A stretch of 64,000 nucleotides of DNA from G963667075 sp963667075 (GTDB taxonomy: Bacteria > Pseudomonadota > Alphaproteobacteria > Micavibrionales > Micavibrionaceae). The first letter of the stretch is position 1. Each line of letters starts with the position of its first letter. The DNA is taken from the NCBI GenBank assembly GCA_963667075.1, contig OY762938.1:992001-1056000 (forward strand), written 5' to 3'. The position numbers and the translations under genes were made by a program. Positions 34,944 through 42,796 of the stretch are shown piece by piece. Below the pieces are notes generated by a model. That model saw only the letters and a program-made list of their open reading frames with translations, searched no databases and had not been told where the DNA came from.

Positions 34944-36130
34944 GGATCAATCGTTTTTGCAGCGAGCAGACAAACAGCCGCCGCGACAAAAAGCAGACCA
35001 ATCCACCAGCTTTGCCACATACCCCAGCCAATCATGGCAACGCACAAAATCCCCATATAGGCAGGAAGCAAAAGGCGTTGTTTTTCTATGGGCGCATTAT
35101 AAATCAGCTTTAGAAGATAGAGCACAAAAGAAACACCCAAAAGCGCACCAACAACACCAAATTCAAGCCATAGCTGAAAAGTTGCTCCATGTGGGTGCAT
35201 CACAAGGTTTGTCGGATGGAAACGCTTTTGAGAGTCAAAATCTTCTATAAAACGCGCGGCCTCCATACCGTGACCATAAAGGGGGCTTTCAAAAATCTTC
35301 TTTGAAACAAAGTCCCATATTTCAAGACGCATACTGGCAGAAGACTGCATTAGGATCCCTTCTTTCCACAGTGCATCCGCATAATTTATGTAAGCGTAAT
35401 GCACGCACCACGGAAGAATAAACATACCGATGGCCATAAGAGCCCCTAACGCGATCCATGCGCTTTTGAAACGATAGGGAAATAAAAAACCGAAAAGCAA
35501 AAGAACGAGAAAACTAAGCTGACTTGACTGGCTTTCGCTGAAAAGAAGCAAAGCTGCCGCGGCCAGCATAAGGGCAACCGCCCCTTTATAGGGATAAAGC
35601 TTATAAGCAAGATAGAAAGAAGGCCAAAACGTCAGAATAACAATCCCGCACGCTTTATTTGTCACATATTCCGCCGCCCCTTGTGCCTCGGGCCTTAAGA
35701 AGAGATATATAGGATAATGAAAAGACCGTTCCGCCGTCAATATGATAAGGCTGACAAAGGTAGCAACAGGCAGTAGCCATAAATATTTTTTATATTGTTC
35801 CGGTTTTAGACTCTGCGCAAAGGCAAGCAACAAAACACCACCCGTAAAGAGAGCGGCTATTTTTGCTGCACGTTCTGCCGATTCTCCGGGATTAACCGAC
35901 CAAAGCGTACTTGAAAAAGACAAAAGCAATGTTGTGCCAAGAAAAATCAAAAGATTTTTATCCAGCGCGGGTTTGGGAGACACAGCAACATATCCCACCA
36001 GACCAAAGACAAAAGGCCAAAAAGAAAAAGGCCGAGGTGTCACAGGTGCAAACACAATGAAAAACGCGCAAAGGCAAACAAAGCCTACCGCGGCAAGATC
36101 TTTTTTTTCAATGGAGCGTATCTTATTCAA
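34901..36130 (-). CDS. O-antigen ligase / polymerase-like membrane protein
   Basis: 409 residues with ten or more hydrophobic segments and one large periplasmic loop (about 235-340) containing EIWDFVSKKIFESPLYGHG, then HPTNLVMHPHGATFQLWLEFGVVGALLG. The GHG, HPHG and WLEFG motifs are typical of the WaaL/Wzy superfamily, which joins polymerised glycans to lipid A-core or polymerises repeats. Which of the two applies cannot be told. The frame has no early ATG: the likely start is TTG 36130, inside the last codons of the preceding gene (eight-base overlap), which implies translational coupling. A later GTG is possible. Confidence 0.85.
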   Translation of the reverse strand: MNKIRSIEKKDLAAVGFVCLCAFFIVFAPVTPRPFSFWPFVFGLVGYVAVSPKPALDKNLLIFLGTTLLLSFSSTLWSVNPGESAERAAKIAALFTGGVLLLAFAQSLKPEQYKKYLWLLPVATFVSLIILTAERSFHYPIYLFLRPEAQGAAEYVTNKACGIVILTFWPSFYLAYKLYPYKGAVALMLAAAALLLFSESQSSQLSFLVLLLFGFLFPYRFKSAWIALGALMAIGMFILPWCVHYAYINYADALWKEGILMQSSASMRLEIWDFVSKKIFESPLYGHGMEAARFIEDFDSQKRFHPTNLVMHPHGATFQLWLEFGVVGALLGVSFVLYLLKLIYNAPIEKQRLLLPAYMGILCVAMIGWGMWQSWWIGLLFVAAAVCLLAAKTIDPYHHEAEGGSSKRA

Positions 36131-36584
36131 ATTCCATAAGCCGTAATTCTACACCGATTGCATCATCTTCATCCATAATGCGATCATCACTATTATGGTC
36201 GTAGAAGACCCCCACTTTGCCATCACCTACGCGATCACGGGACGATACATCACCATCCGCACGATCAAGCGTCGTACGGGTAAGATCTGCATCAAATTTT
36301 TCCTTAAGCTCAACTTCCTGTTTCTGATTTTCAGGCGGATTGTCATGCTCACCGGCTGCAGGCTGAATTTCTTCAAGCTGTCTTGCTGTTGCTGCCAGGG
36401 CATCCGCTTCCATTTGTGCCGGTGAAGGTAGATCTGCAGGATCTTCAAATGCAGAATGCCGCTCATTCGAAAAAGGAACGGCTCCGCCAAACCCACCGTC
36501 ATCTTCAGCCAAAGCTGTATGAGGGGCAGAAACGGTGTAAAAAATAGCCATTGCTGACCATAAAGCCAAAGAAAAATAACGCAT
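36123..36584 (-). CDS. Small secreted acidic protein with an EF-hand-like loop
   Basis: Not recognised; 153 residues. A signal peptide ends near HTALA (about residue 26). The mature part is acidic, with a Glu/Gln/Ala-rich helical stretch (about 55-100) and, at residues 129-140, DHNSDDRIMDED, which has D/N/D ligands at positions 1, 3 and 5, Ile at 8 and Asp at 12 as in a calcium-binding EF-hand loop, with Asp instead of Gly at position 6. It precedes and overlaps the O-antigen-ligase-like gene, suggesting an envelope-related role. Calcium binding is inference. Confidence 0.6.
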   Translation of the reverse strand: MRYFSLALWSAMAIFYTVSAPHTALAEDDGGFGGAVPFSNERHSAFEDPADLPSPAQMEADALAATARQLEEIQPAAGEHDNPPENQKQEVELKEKFDADLTRTTLDRADGDVSSRDRVGDGKVGVFYDHNSDDRIMDEDDAIGVELRLMEFE

Positions 36585-36608
36585 AACAAAAACCTCCTGA
36601 AGCCCACA

Positions 36609-37172
36609 CTATGTACCATATTTATCTGTTTTAGCAAGCTTTTTATACGCCATATCGCTCAGCGACAAAGCAAAGGCATCAACGTCGTTCCAGTTGGTAA
36701 ATTCTATCTTTGCCTTTGGATCGGTGGGCCCCTTTGTCATCCACATGATGAACTGGATCATCTTCCGGTCTGTAAAATGATATTTCTGATAGTCAATCTT
36801 CCCTGCAAAAACGGCCAGATTTTCCGGCTTCCACGAAATTTCTTTTAAGAATTTCTTTAAGTACGGATTGGTCTCGGGCCTGTTCTTTTCAGGTTTTCGC
36901 GCTACAAGATTAACTGAAAAGAACGCGTTTGGTTTGTTCTCAAGCGTTTTTTTATTTCTTTCGATGAATCTGTATATTTGTCTTGCGTGCTTCCCATAGC
37001 GAATGCTGGCCCCTACAATTATCTTATCGAAAGCGTTTAAGCTGGAATCGCAAATTTCCTCAACAGACTGCAGGGTAACGTGATGAAACTGTTCTTCCAT
37101 CACCCGTTTCAAACGCAGGCAGATTTTCTTCGTATGACCATCTGTGGTCGAAAATACAATAAGAATTTTCAT
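36609..37172 (-). CDS. hemG: HemG-type protoporphyrinogen IX dehydrogenase (flavodoxin-like)
   Basis: Oxidises protoporphyrinogen IX to protoporphyrin IX, passing electrons to quinones. The 187 residues form a flavodoxin fold: FSTTDGHTKKI is the FMN phosphate loop, IVGASIRYGKH the isoalloxazine loop, and FFSVNLVARKPEKN with IQFIMWMTKGPTDPK are diagnostic of HemG including its long insert loop. HemG is mainly a gammaproteobacterial solution to this step; most alphaproteobacteria use HemJ or HemY, so horizontal origin is plausible. It lies between the ArgE-like gene and the small secreted protein gene on the same strand. Confidence 0.93.
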   Translation of the reverse strand: MKILIVFSTTDGHTKKICLRLKRVMEEQFHHVTLQSVEEICDSSLNAFDKIIVGASIRYGKHARQIYRFIERNKKTLENKPNAFFSVNLVARKPEKNRPETNPYLKKFLKEISWKPENLAVFAGKIDYQKYHFTDRKMIQFIMWMTKGPTDPKAKIEFTNWNDVDAFALSLSDMAYKKLAKTDKYGT

Positions 37173-37222
37173 CGCAGAAGTATGGCATCATAAAGACCAA
37201 AAACCTACAAAATATTTGCCCT

Positions 37223-38356
37223 CTACATACAACACAATTTTTCTTTTATGTTTCCAAGCGTTTGAAAGCACTCAAAAAGCTGTGCCACCTCTATGTATTC
37301 ATTGGATTGATGTGCCTGTTCGATTGAACCCGGCCCCCAGACAAGGGTTGGAATGCCTGCCTTTTCGTAAAAACCGGCCTCTGTACAAAAAGAAACGTTG
37401 CGGCAAGGTGCCTCGGGCCAAAGTGTTTGCATTATATGCCCCGTTCTTTTTGCGGCAAAAGAAGGCACATCTGTTTCGATAGAAAGCGTAAGATTTCCAA
37501 TCTTTTTCGCACATTCCCGTATTTCACTGAATATCTTTTGGGCATTATCGCCGGGATGCGCCCTGTATTCCATCATGATCTCACCATAGGGCGCGACTGT
37601 ATTAACAGCATTACCCGCCCGTATTGTACCGATGTTAAAGCTGCTGAAGGGCGGTTTAAACGAAGAGTCTCTCTTTGGATTAAGCGCATAGTTTTTTGCC
37701 AGATCTTCTATACCGCAAATAAAACGCGCCAACAAATTTGCTGCATTTATACCAAAAGGTGCCTGGCTGGCATGTATCGCCGTACCTCGCGCCTTTATCT
37801 TTACATCGCAGACGCCTTTATGCCCTGTCACAGGATGCAAAGAGGTCGGCTCTCCGACAAGGCACAGCTCAGGCAAAATAGCGTTCTTCTTCAAAAAAGA
37901 ACCAAGGTCGGCAGCCCCTGACATATTTGTTTCTTCCGTATGGGTAAAACAAAGATAAAGCGGCTTTTTCAGCGCCGCGTTATGTTCGGCATGTTCGGCG
38001 GCCAAAGCCAGCATACAGGCGAGATATCCTTTCATATCTGTTGTCCCGCGACCATAGAGCCTATCACCTTTCCGGGTCAGTATGAAAGGCGGTGTCTCCC
38101 ATTCTTTTTCTTCGACATTCACAACATCAAGATGCCCGGCCAGCATCAGGCCGCCCGGTTTATCCGGTCCAATTCGCACAAAGATATTCCGGTTACCATC
38201 AGCCTGAGCCGTATCATAAACAATATGATCGGCCTTATCCTTTAAATACTGCACAATAAAATCGTTGAGCCTGATATAGGAAGCATCCGATACGGAAGGA
38301 AAAGCAACAAGCCGTTCCAGTAAGTCTAACACCCTATCTTCTCCATTATAATGCAT
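37223..38356 (-). CDS. argE: ArgE-like acetylornithine deacetylase (M20 family)
   Basis: A zinc aminoacylase that would release ornithine from N-acetylornithine. The 377 residues have LAGHLDVVNVEE (metal His/Asp), GRGTTDMKGYLACML (bridging Asp), FTHTEETNMSGA (catalytic Glu pair) and VGEPTSLHPVTGHKG, followed by the dimerisation lid and the C-terminal metal His in EQAHQSNEY. ATG 38356 gives the normal start; the longer open frame upstream overlaps the GNAT gene and looks non-coding. It overlaps the GNAT gene by 11 bases. Other M20 deacylases cannot be excluded because no arginine genes are adjacent. Confidence 0.85.
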   Translation of the reverse strand: MHYNGEDRVLDLLERLVAFPSVSDASYIRLNDFIVQYLKDKADHIVYDTAQADGNRNIFVRIGPDKPGGLMLAGHLDVVNVEEKEWETPPFILTRKGDRLYGRGTTDMKGYLACMLALAAEHAEHNAALKKPLYLCFTHTEETNMSGAADLGSFLKKNAILPELCLVGEPTSLHPVTGHKGVCDVKIKARGTAIHASQAPFGINAANLLARFICGIEDLAKNYALNPKRDSSFKPPFSSFNIGTIRAGNAVNTVAPYGEIMMEYRAHPGDNAQKIFSEIRECAKKIGNLTLSIETDVPSFAAKRTGHIMQTLWPEAPCRNVSFCTEAGFYEKAGIPTLVWGPGSIEQAHQSNEYIEVAQLFECFQTLGNIKEKLCCM

Positions 38357-39035
38357 AGCACATGCCCTGTCTGTTTTGTGGTCTCTGACAAATTCTACGG
38401 CCCGCCTCAGTCGATCTTTGCAATACGCAATGACTTTCCTGTGTTGCAAGGAAATCCTGCAAGGAAGGTACACCGATCATGATAGAAGGTGTAAGGTACG
38501 CCTCACCATCACGCGTTTCAACATCATTATACCGCTCACCCATCGTGCAGCCCATATGGCGGTAAAAACCAAGGGCATTTTCATTGCCATTATACACATC
38601 AATGATCATTTGCGTTGCCCCTTGCGTATGAAGCGTATTAACCGCATGAGTAAACAATGTGCGGCCGACACCGCCATGTTGCTCATTCTGCAGAATGAAA
38701 ATATGGTCAAGCGCACCAATCGTATGACCTGAGTCGGAAAGACCGGACATACTTATTTTTTCTTCATTTTCATATGGCGCAGAAGACAAGACGGAAAAAC
38801 CTAAAAAACTTTGATCATCATGCGCCCAGAGAACATGGGCGTTCGGATCATTCACAATATCCTGCCAATGCTGTGTGAAATATTCTATGGGATTTGCGGT
38901 GATAAAAGCCTCTGGCAAATTTTCGATAGTGCCATATGTATTGTGCCATATGCGGTGATGCATAGCTGCAAAGTGATTAAAATGTGTACGTAAAAAAGAG
39001 TGATCACAACACTCTACTGTAAAATCAAAAGACAT
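38346..39035 (-). CDS. GNAT-family N-acetyltransferase
   Basis: 229 residues. The acetyl-CoA site is in HIFILQNEQHGGVGRTLFTHAV, with the Q/RxxGxG/A-type loop as QHGGVGR, followed by IDVYNGNENALGFYRHMGC, the usual GNAT beta6/alpha4 region. The last about 35 residues (ESHCVLQRSTEAGRRICQ and onward) are basic, do not look like a GNAT end and may reflect read-through into the next gene. The ATG at 39035 is preferred because it gives the family-like MSFDFTV start; 39074 is the upstream alternative. The acceptor is unknown. Confidence 0.75.
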   Translation of the reverse strand: MSFDFTVECCDHSFLRTHFNHFAAMHHRIWHNTYGTIENLPEAFITANPIEYFTQHWQDIVNDPNAHVLWAHDDQSFLGFSVLSSAPYENEEKISMSGLSDSGHTIGALDHIFILQNEQHGGVGRTLFTHAVNTLHTQGATQMIIDVYNGNENALGFYRHMGCTMGERYNDVETRDGEAYLTPSIMIGVPSLQDFLATQESHCVLQRSTEAGRRICQRPQNRQGMCYAL

Positions 39036-39173
39036 TATTTTTTCTTTCAAATCAAAAAATTTCAAAACGGTCATAAAACAAAAGGCTTATTTCCGTACTG
39101 AAACTGTGTCTTGAAAGAAAATTTATGGAGAAAAAATATCCAAGATCGTTATGTCCGCGGCAAACAAACCAGA

Positions 39174-39196
39174 CCCTTGGCAAAACCGGCCAAGGG
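39174..39196. repeat. Small hairpin in the gap between mrp and the GNAT gene
   Basis: CCCTTGGC (39174-39181) pairs with GCCAAGGG (39189-39196). There is no good T run on either side. It may lie in the mrp trailer (minus strand) and act as a weak terminator or processing site. The rest of the 235-base gap shows nothing recognisable. Confidence 0.3.
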
Positions 39197-39270
39197 ACAG
39201 AGTTTTCGTGTGCTGGACTTTCGTAACGATATAATCATGCGCATAAAGCTAATGATATTTCAAATATATG

Positions 39271-40293
39271 TCAAGAAATTTTCAATTTCCCGGCCATATC
39301 AGAAAAAATATCGGCATAGGGATTTTCGTTTTCCTGTGTTGCAACAGGCTCACCCTTATCCCCTGTTACACGAATAGAGAGATGGAGTGGCACGCTCCCA
39401 AGGAAAGGTACACCGAGGGTTTTGGCCTCTTCCTCGGCACCGCCATGGCCAAAGATTTCGCTCCGTTTATTGCAATGAGGACATTCGAAATAAGACATAT
39501 TCTCAATAATCCCGAGGATAGGCACATCAACTTTCCTGAACATTTCCAGCCCTTTTCTGGCGTCAATCAGCGCAATGTCCTGCGGCGTGGAAACGATAAC
39601 AGCCCCCGTCAAATTCGCATTCTGCGCCAGTGTGAGCTGTGCATCACCCGTGCCTGGCGGCATATCAATAATTAAAACATCAAGGCTGCCCCAGTTTACA
39701 TCCGTTAGCATCTGACTAAGAGCCTTGTGAACCAACGCACCGCGCCAGACAAGCGGGCCGCCGTTATCAACCAGAAAACCAATGGACATCACTTTCATCC
39801 CATAGGCTTCCAGTGGCTCTATCATACCGCCGGCGAAACCGGGCCTTTCGTTTTCCAGCCCTGTCATTAAGGGAAGAGAGGGGCCATAAATATCAGCGTC
39901 CAGCAAACCCACTTTTTTGCCCTGTTGCGCCAAAGACACAGCAAGATTAACAGCAATTGTTGATTTTCCAACCCCGCCCTTGCCGGACGCGACAGCGATC
40001 ACCTCTTTAACACCGGGCAGAACTGACGGTTTTTCCTGTTCAGGCTGTATCTCAGCCTTGCCGGAGACGGCTTTCTGTGCGGTAAGAAGGACGTTTGCTT
40101 TCTTAAGAGACTCAAGTTCCAGCAATTTTTCTTCTGCCTGCTGACGAATCGGCTCTAGTGTCGCGGCATGTTCAGACGGCACTTCCAGTATAACCAGCAC
40201 CGATGTCTCTTTAATCCGTATGCTGGTGATCAGTGCCGGATCCAGGTCTTCAACTTTTTCAAGTTGGGTCAGAATATCTTCTTGTGTGAGCAT
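39271..40293 (-). CDS. mrp: Mrp/ApbC-family iron-sulfur carrier ATPase
   Basis: A P-loop carrier that transfers Fe-S clusters to apoproteins. The 340 residues are an N-terminal DUF59/MIP18 domain (about 1-75) and a Mrp ATPase domain with ASGKGGVGKST (deviant Walker A), DADIYGPSLP, IDMPPGTGDAQLT and the cluster-site CPHC motif near residue 270. It stands alone on the minus strand, divergent from hflK. Confidence 0.95.
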   Translation of the reverse strand: MLTQEDILTQLEKVEDLDPALITSIRIKETSVLVILEVPSEHAATLEPIRQQAEEKLLELESLKKANVLLTAQKAVSGKAEIQPEQEKPSVLPGVKEVIAVASGKGGVGKSTIAVNLAVSLAQQGKKVGLLDADIYGPSLPLMTGLENERPGFAGGMIEPLEAYGMKVMSIGFLVDNGGPLVWRGALVHKALSQMLTDVNWGSLDVLIIDMPPGTGDAQLTLAQNANLTGAVIVSTPQDIALIDARKGLEMFRKVDVPILGIIENMSYFECPHCNKRSEIFGHGGAEEEAKTLGVPFLGSVPLHLSIRVTGDKGEPVATQENENPYADIFSDMAGKLKIS

Positions 40294-40374
40294 AGTCTCT
40301 TTCCAATTTAAACATGATATGTTAGAACCGGGTTATAGCCTATAGTTTAATTCTTAAACAAGAGCGGAAAAGAT

Positions 40375-41529
40375 ATGCCCGATAAAAAAAATCCATGGGG
40401 AAACGGCGGAAAAAACGGTAATGATCCTGTACAAGGGCCATGGGGGTCCAAAAACGGATCCGGTGGCGGGGGACATGACAGATCCGAACCACCCCATCTT
40501 GATGAAATGCTTCGGATGGCGCAAAAAAATTTCAACGATATTTTTCCAACCCCTAATGGATTCGGCCCCGGCAAAATTGCAGCTATTCTTATTGCCGTTC
40601 TGATCGTCTTGTGGGGCTTGAGTGGTTTTTACTTTATCCAACCGAACGAACACGGCGTCGTCCTTACATTTGGCGAATACACAAGAACAGATGAGCAATC
40701 CGGACTAAAATACCATTTCCCATCACCTTTCCAAACCGTTGAGATTGTTAATGTGACGAATGAACGCCGGATTGAGGTCGGTTTCCGCAACTTCAGGGGA
40801 CAAAATGTCGGGGCACAGACCGAACCAATGCGGAGCGTCCCCGAGGAAAGCCTGATGCTTACAGGGGATGAAAATATTATTGATATTAACTTTGTGGTGT
40901 TATGGCGCATTGGAGATGCCAAAAACTATCTCTTTAAAATCCGTGACCCCGAAGCCACCATTAAAATCGTGGCAGAAAGTGCCATGCGTGAGATTATCGG
41001 CCGCAAAAAAATTCAGGAAGCCTTAACCAAGGCAAGAAGCGAAGTTCAGGCCGACACTAAAAAACTGATGCAAAATATTCTGGATGAATATGAATCCGGT
41101 GTACATATCAATAACGTGCAACTTCAAAAAGTGGACCCGCCTTCCAAGGTCGTCGATGCCTTTAACGAGGTACAACGCGCCCGTCAGGAAAAAGAACAGC
41201 TTCGCAACCGCGCAGAGGCGTACCGTAATGACATTCTTCCACGCGCCAGAGGTGAAGCCGAGAAACTTCGTCAGCAGGCTGAAGCCTATAAACAGGAAGT
41301 CGTAAACCGGGCATCAGGTGATGCGGAACGCTTCAAATCAGTTTATGCTGCGTATAAAAAATCAAAAACGGTAACATCAGAGCGCATCTATCTGGAGACC
41401 ATGGAATCCATTCTTCAAAACACGAAAAACATTATCATGGCACCGGGACAAAATGGACAAGGCGTTATTCCCTACCTCCCTTTGAATGATTTGAAGCGCA
41501 ACAACAATAATGTAAAAAAAGAAAAATAA
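40375..41529 (+). CDS. hflK: FtsH-modulating membrane protein HflK
   Basis: With HflC it forms a large periplasm-facing SPFH/band-7 cage that controls the FtsH protease. The 384 residues are a Gly/Asn/Pro-rich cytoplasmic head (about 1-40), one membrane helix (about 62-85), a band-7 domain (about 90-260) and a coiled coil rich in Ala/Glu/Arg. It is followed 16 bases later by hflC and then DUF2065 and degP, a standard alphaproteobacterial order. Confidence 0.96.
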   Translation: MPDKKNPWGNGGKNGNDPVQGPWGSKNGSGGGGHDRSEPPHLDEMLRMAQKNFNDIFPTPNGFGPGKIAAILIAVLIVLWGLSGFYFIQPNEHGVVLTFGEYTRTDEQSGLKYHFPSPFQTVEIVNVTNERRIEVGFRNFRGQNVGAQTEPMRSVPEESLMLTGDENIIDINFVVLWRIGDAKNYLFKIRDPEATIKIVAESAMREIIGRKKIQEALTKARSEVQADTKKLMQNILDEYESGVHINNVQLQKVDPPSKVVDAFNEVQRARQEKEQLRNRAEAYRNDILPRARGEAEKLRQQAEAYKQEVVNRASGDAERFKSVYAAYKKSKTVTSERIYLETMESILQNTKNIIMAPGQNGQGVIPYLPLNDLKRNNNNVKKEK

Positions 41530-41545
41530 CAAAATTGGAAAAACG

Positions 41546-42415
41546 ATGAAAAAAACAACAATCATTCTTGTCGCTATTGCTGCTATTGCCATTGTTTTGC
41601 TCAATGGCGCGATCTTTTTTGTTAAAGAAACCGAACAGGTTCTTGTGTTGCAGTTTGGTGAGATAAAACAGGAAGTCACATCCCCCGGTCTTCATATCAA
41701 AGTACCGGTCATTCAGAATATCCGTTCTTTTGAAAAGCGTATTCTAAACGTTGACCCGCCGGCAGAAGAACTTCTTATGGCCGATCAAAAGCGTCTTGTC
41801 GTCGATACCTTTGCCCGTTACCGCATTGATAACATGCTTATGTACTTTCAGACTCTGAACACAGAATATGCAGCAAGACAGCGGCTCCACACCATCATTA
41901 ATGCGGCCCTCCGTGAAGTTCTGGGCAAGACGGATTTACCAGAAATCCTCTCAGGCGCGCGGAGTGATCTGATGAAACAGATTCAAGCACGGGTCAATGA
42001 AGAAGCCGAGCGTCTCGGAGTCAGTATTGTTGATGTACGTATTGTGCACGCCGATCTTCCCGCACAGGTGACAGAGGCCACTTATGACCGTATGCGCTCC
42101 GAACGTGATCGTGAGGCCAGAGAAGCACGCGCACAGGGTAAGGAAATTGCCGACAAGATCACATCCAAAGCCGAGAAAGAACGCACCATCATTTTGTCAG
42201 AAGCACAAAAAGATTCGCAAATTGCCCGCGGTGAAGGCGACAAGGAAGCCATCGGGATTTATGCTGATGCGTTTAGTACAGATCCTGAATTTTATGCTTT
42301 TTATCGTTCAATGGAAGCCTACAAAAAAGCACTATCCGATCCTGAAACAACTTTGATTTTGTCTCCTGAAAGTGATTTTTTCCGCTATTTTGATAGCCAG
42401 CAAGGGAAAAGATAA
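41546..42415 (+). CDS. hflC: FtsH-modulating membrane protein HflC
   Basis: Partner of HflK. The 289 residues have an N-terminal membrane helix (about 5-26), a band-7 domain (about 28-190) with LQFGEIKQEVTSPGLHIKVP, a charged coiled-coil stretch (RSERDREAREARAQGKEIADK) and the typical end SPESDFFRYF. Its stop codon directly abuts the GTG start of the DUF2065 gene (TAAGTG), so the two are tightly coupled. Confidence 0.96.
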   Translation: MKKTTIILVAIAAIAIVLLNGAIFFVKETEQVLVLQFGEIKQEVTSPGLHIKVPVIQNIRSFEKRILNVDPPAEELLMADQKRLVVDTFARYRIDNMLMYFQTLNTEYAARQRLHTIINAALREVLGKTDLPEILSGARSDLMKQIQARVNEEAERLGVSIVDVRIVHADLPAQVTEATYDRMRSERDREAREARAQGKEIADKITSKAEKERTIILSEAQKDSQIARGEGDKEAIGIYADAFSTDPEFYAFYRSMEAYKKALSDPETTLILSPESDFFRYFDSQQGKR

Positions 42416-42613
42416 GTGGATGCATTAATATACCATATTCTGATAGCCTTATCCCTTGTCCTTGTCATTGAAGGATTTTTGTACGCAGCCTTACCGGATT
42501 TTGTACGAAAACTCATGACTCTGGCCATCATAATGCCGACATATAAGCTGCGTTATTTTGGTCTGACCATAATGGCACTAGGTGTTCTATTCGTTTATTT
42601 CCTTTTGATATAG
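42416..42613 (+). CDS. DUF2065 (YjeT-like) small membrane protein
   Basis: 65 residues with two membrane helices (about 5-26 and 46-64) and a short loop with PTYKLRYFGLT. The family sits almost always next to hflKC, and its function is unknown. The start codon is GTG immediately after the hflC stop, and the length matches the family. Confidence 0.88.
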   Translation: MDALIYHILIALSLVLVIEGFLYAALPDFVRKLMTLAIIMPTYKLRYFGLTIMALGVLFVYFLLI

Positions 42614-42631
42614 TCCACATCTGAACGCTCC

Positions 42632-42660
42632 GAACAAAGAATATGCAACCTTCTTTGTTC
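42632..42660. repeat. Perfect 10-bp inverted repeat between DUF2065 and degP
   Basis: GAACAAAGAA (42632-42641) and TTCTTTGTTC (42651-42660) are exact complements around a nine-base loop. There is no T run after it. It could attenuate read-through from hflKC, bind a dimeric regulator or protect the hflKC mRNA end. Confidence 0.45.
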
Positions 42661-42711
42661 ATGTGATTATGGCGAATGCGCGCTGGTATAAAAATAGATC
42701 AAAATAACCCA

Positions 42712-42740
42712 TTGACCCTGTTCTATAACCGCCCTAACTT
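42712..42740 (+). promoter_or_regulatory. Possible promoter of degP
   Basis: TTGACC (42712-42717), a 17-base spacer and TAACTT (42735-42740). It is sigma-70-like but weak in the -10 part. degP is often under envelope-stress or heat-shock control; a matching consensus for that was not clear here. Confidence 0.3.
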
Positions 42741-42796
42741 ACACTACGATTATCTTTGGTTATTATATTTTGGTTATTAAAAAAACAGGAGTGATT

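Noticed and set aside
38357..38473. N-terminal extension of the ArgE-like protein
   Set aside because: The 39 extra residues are basic and Cys-rich, overlap the GNAT gene and have no M20-family similarity.
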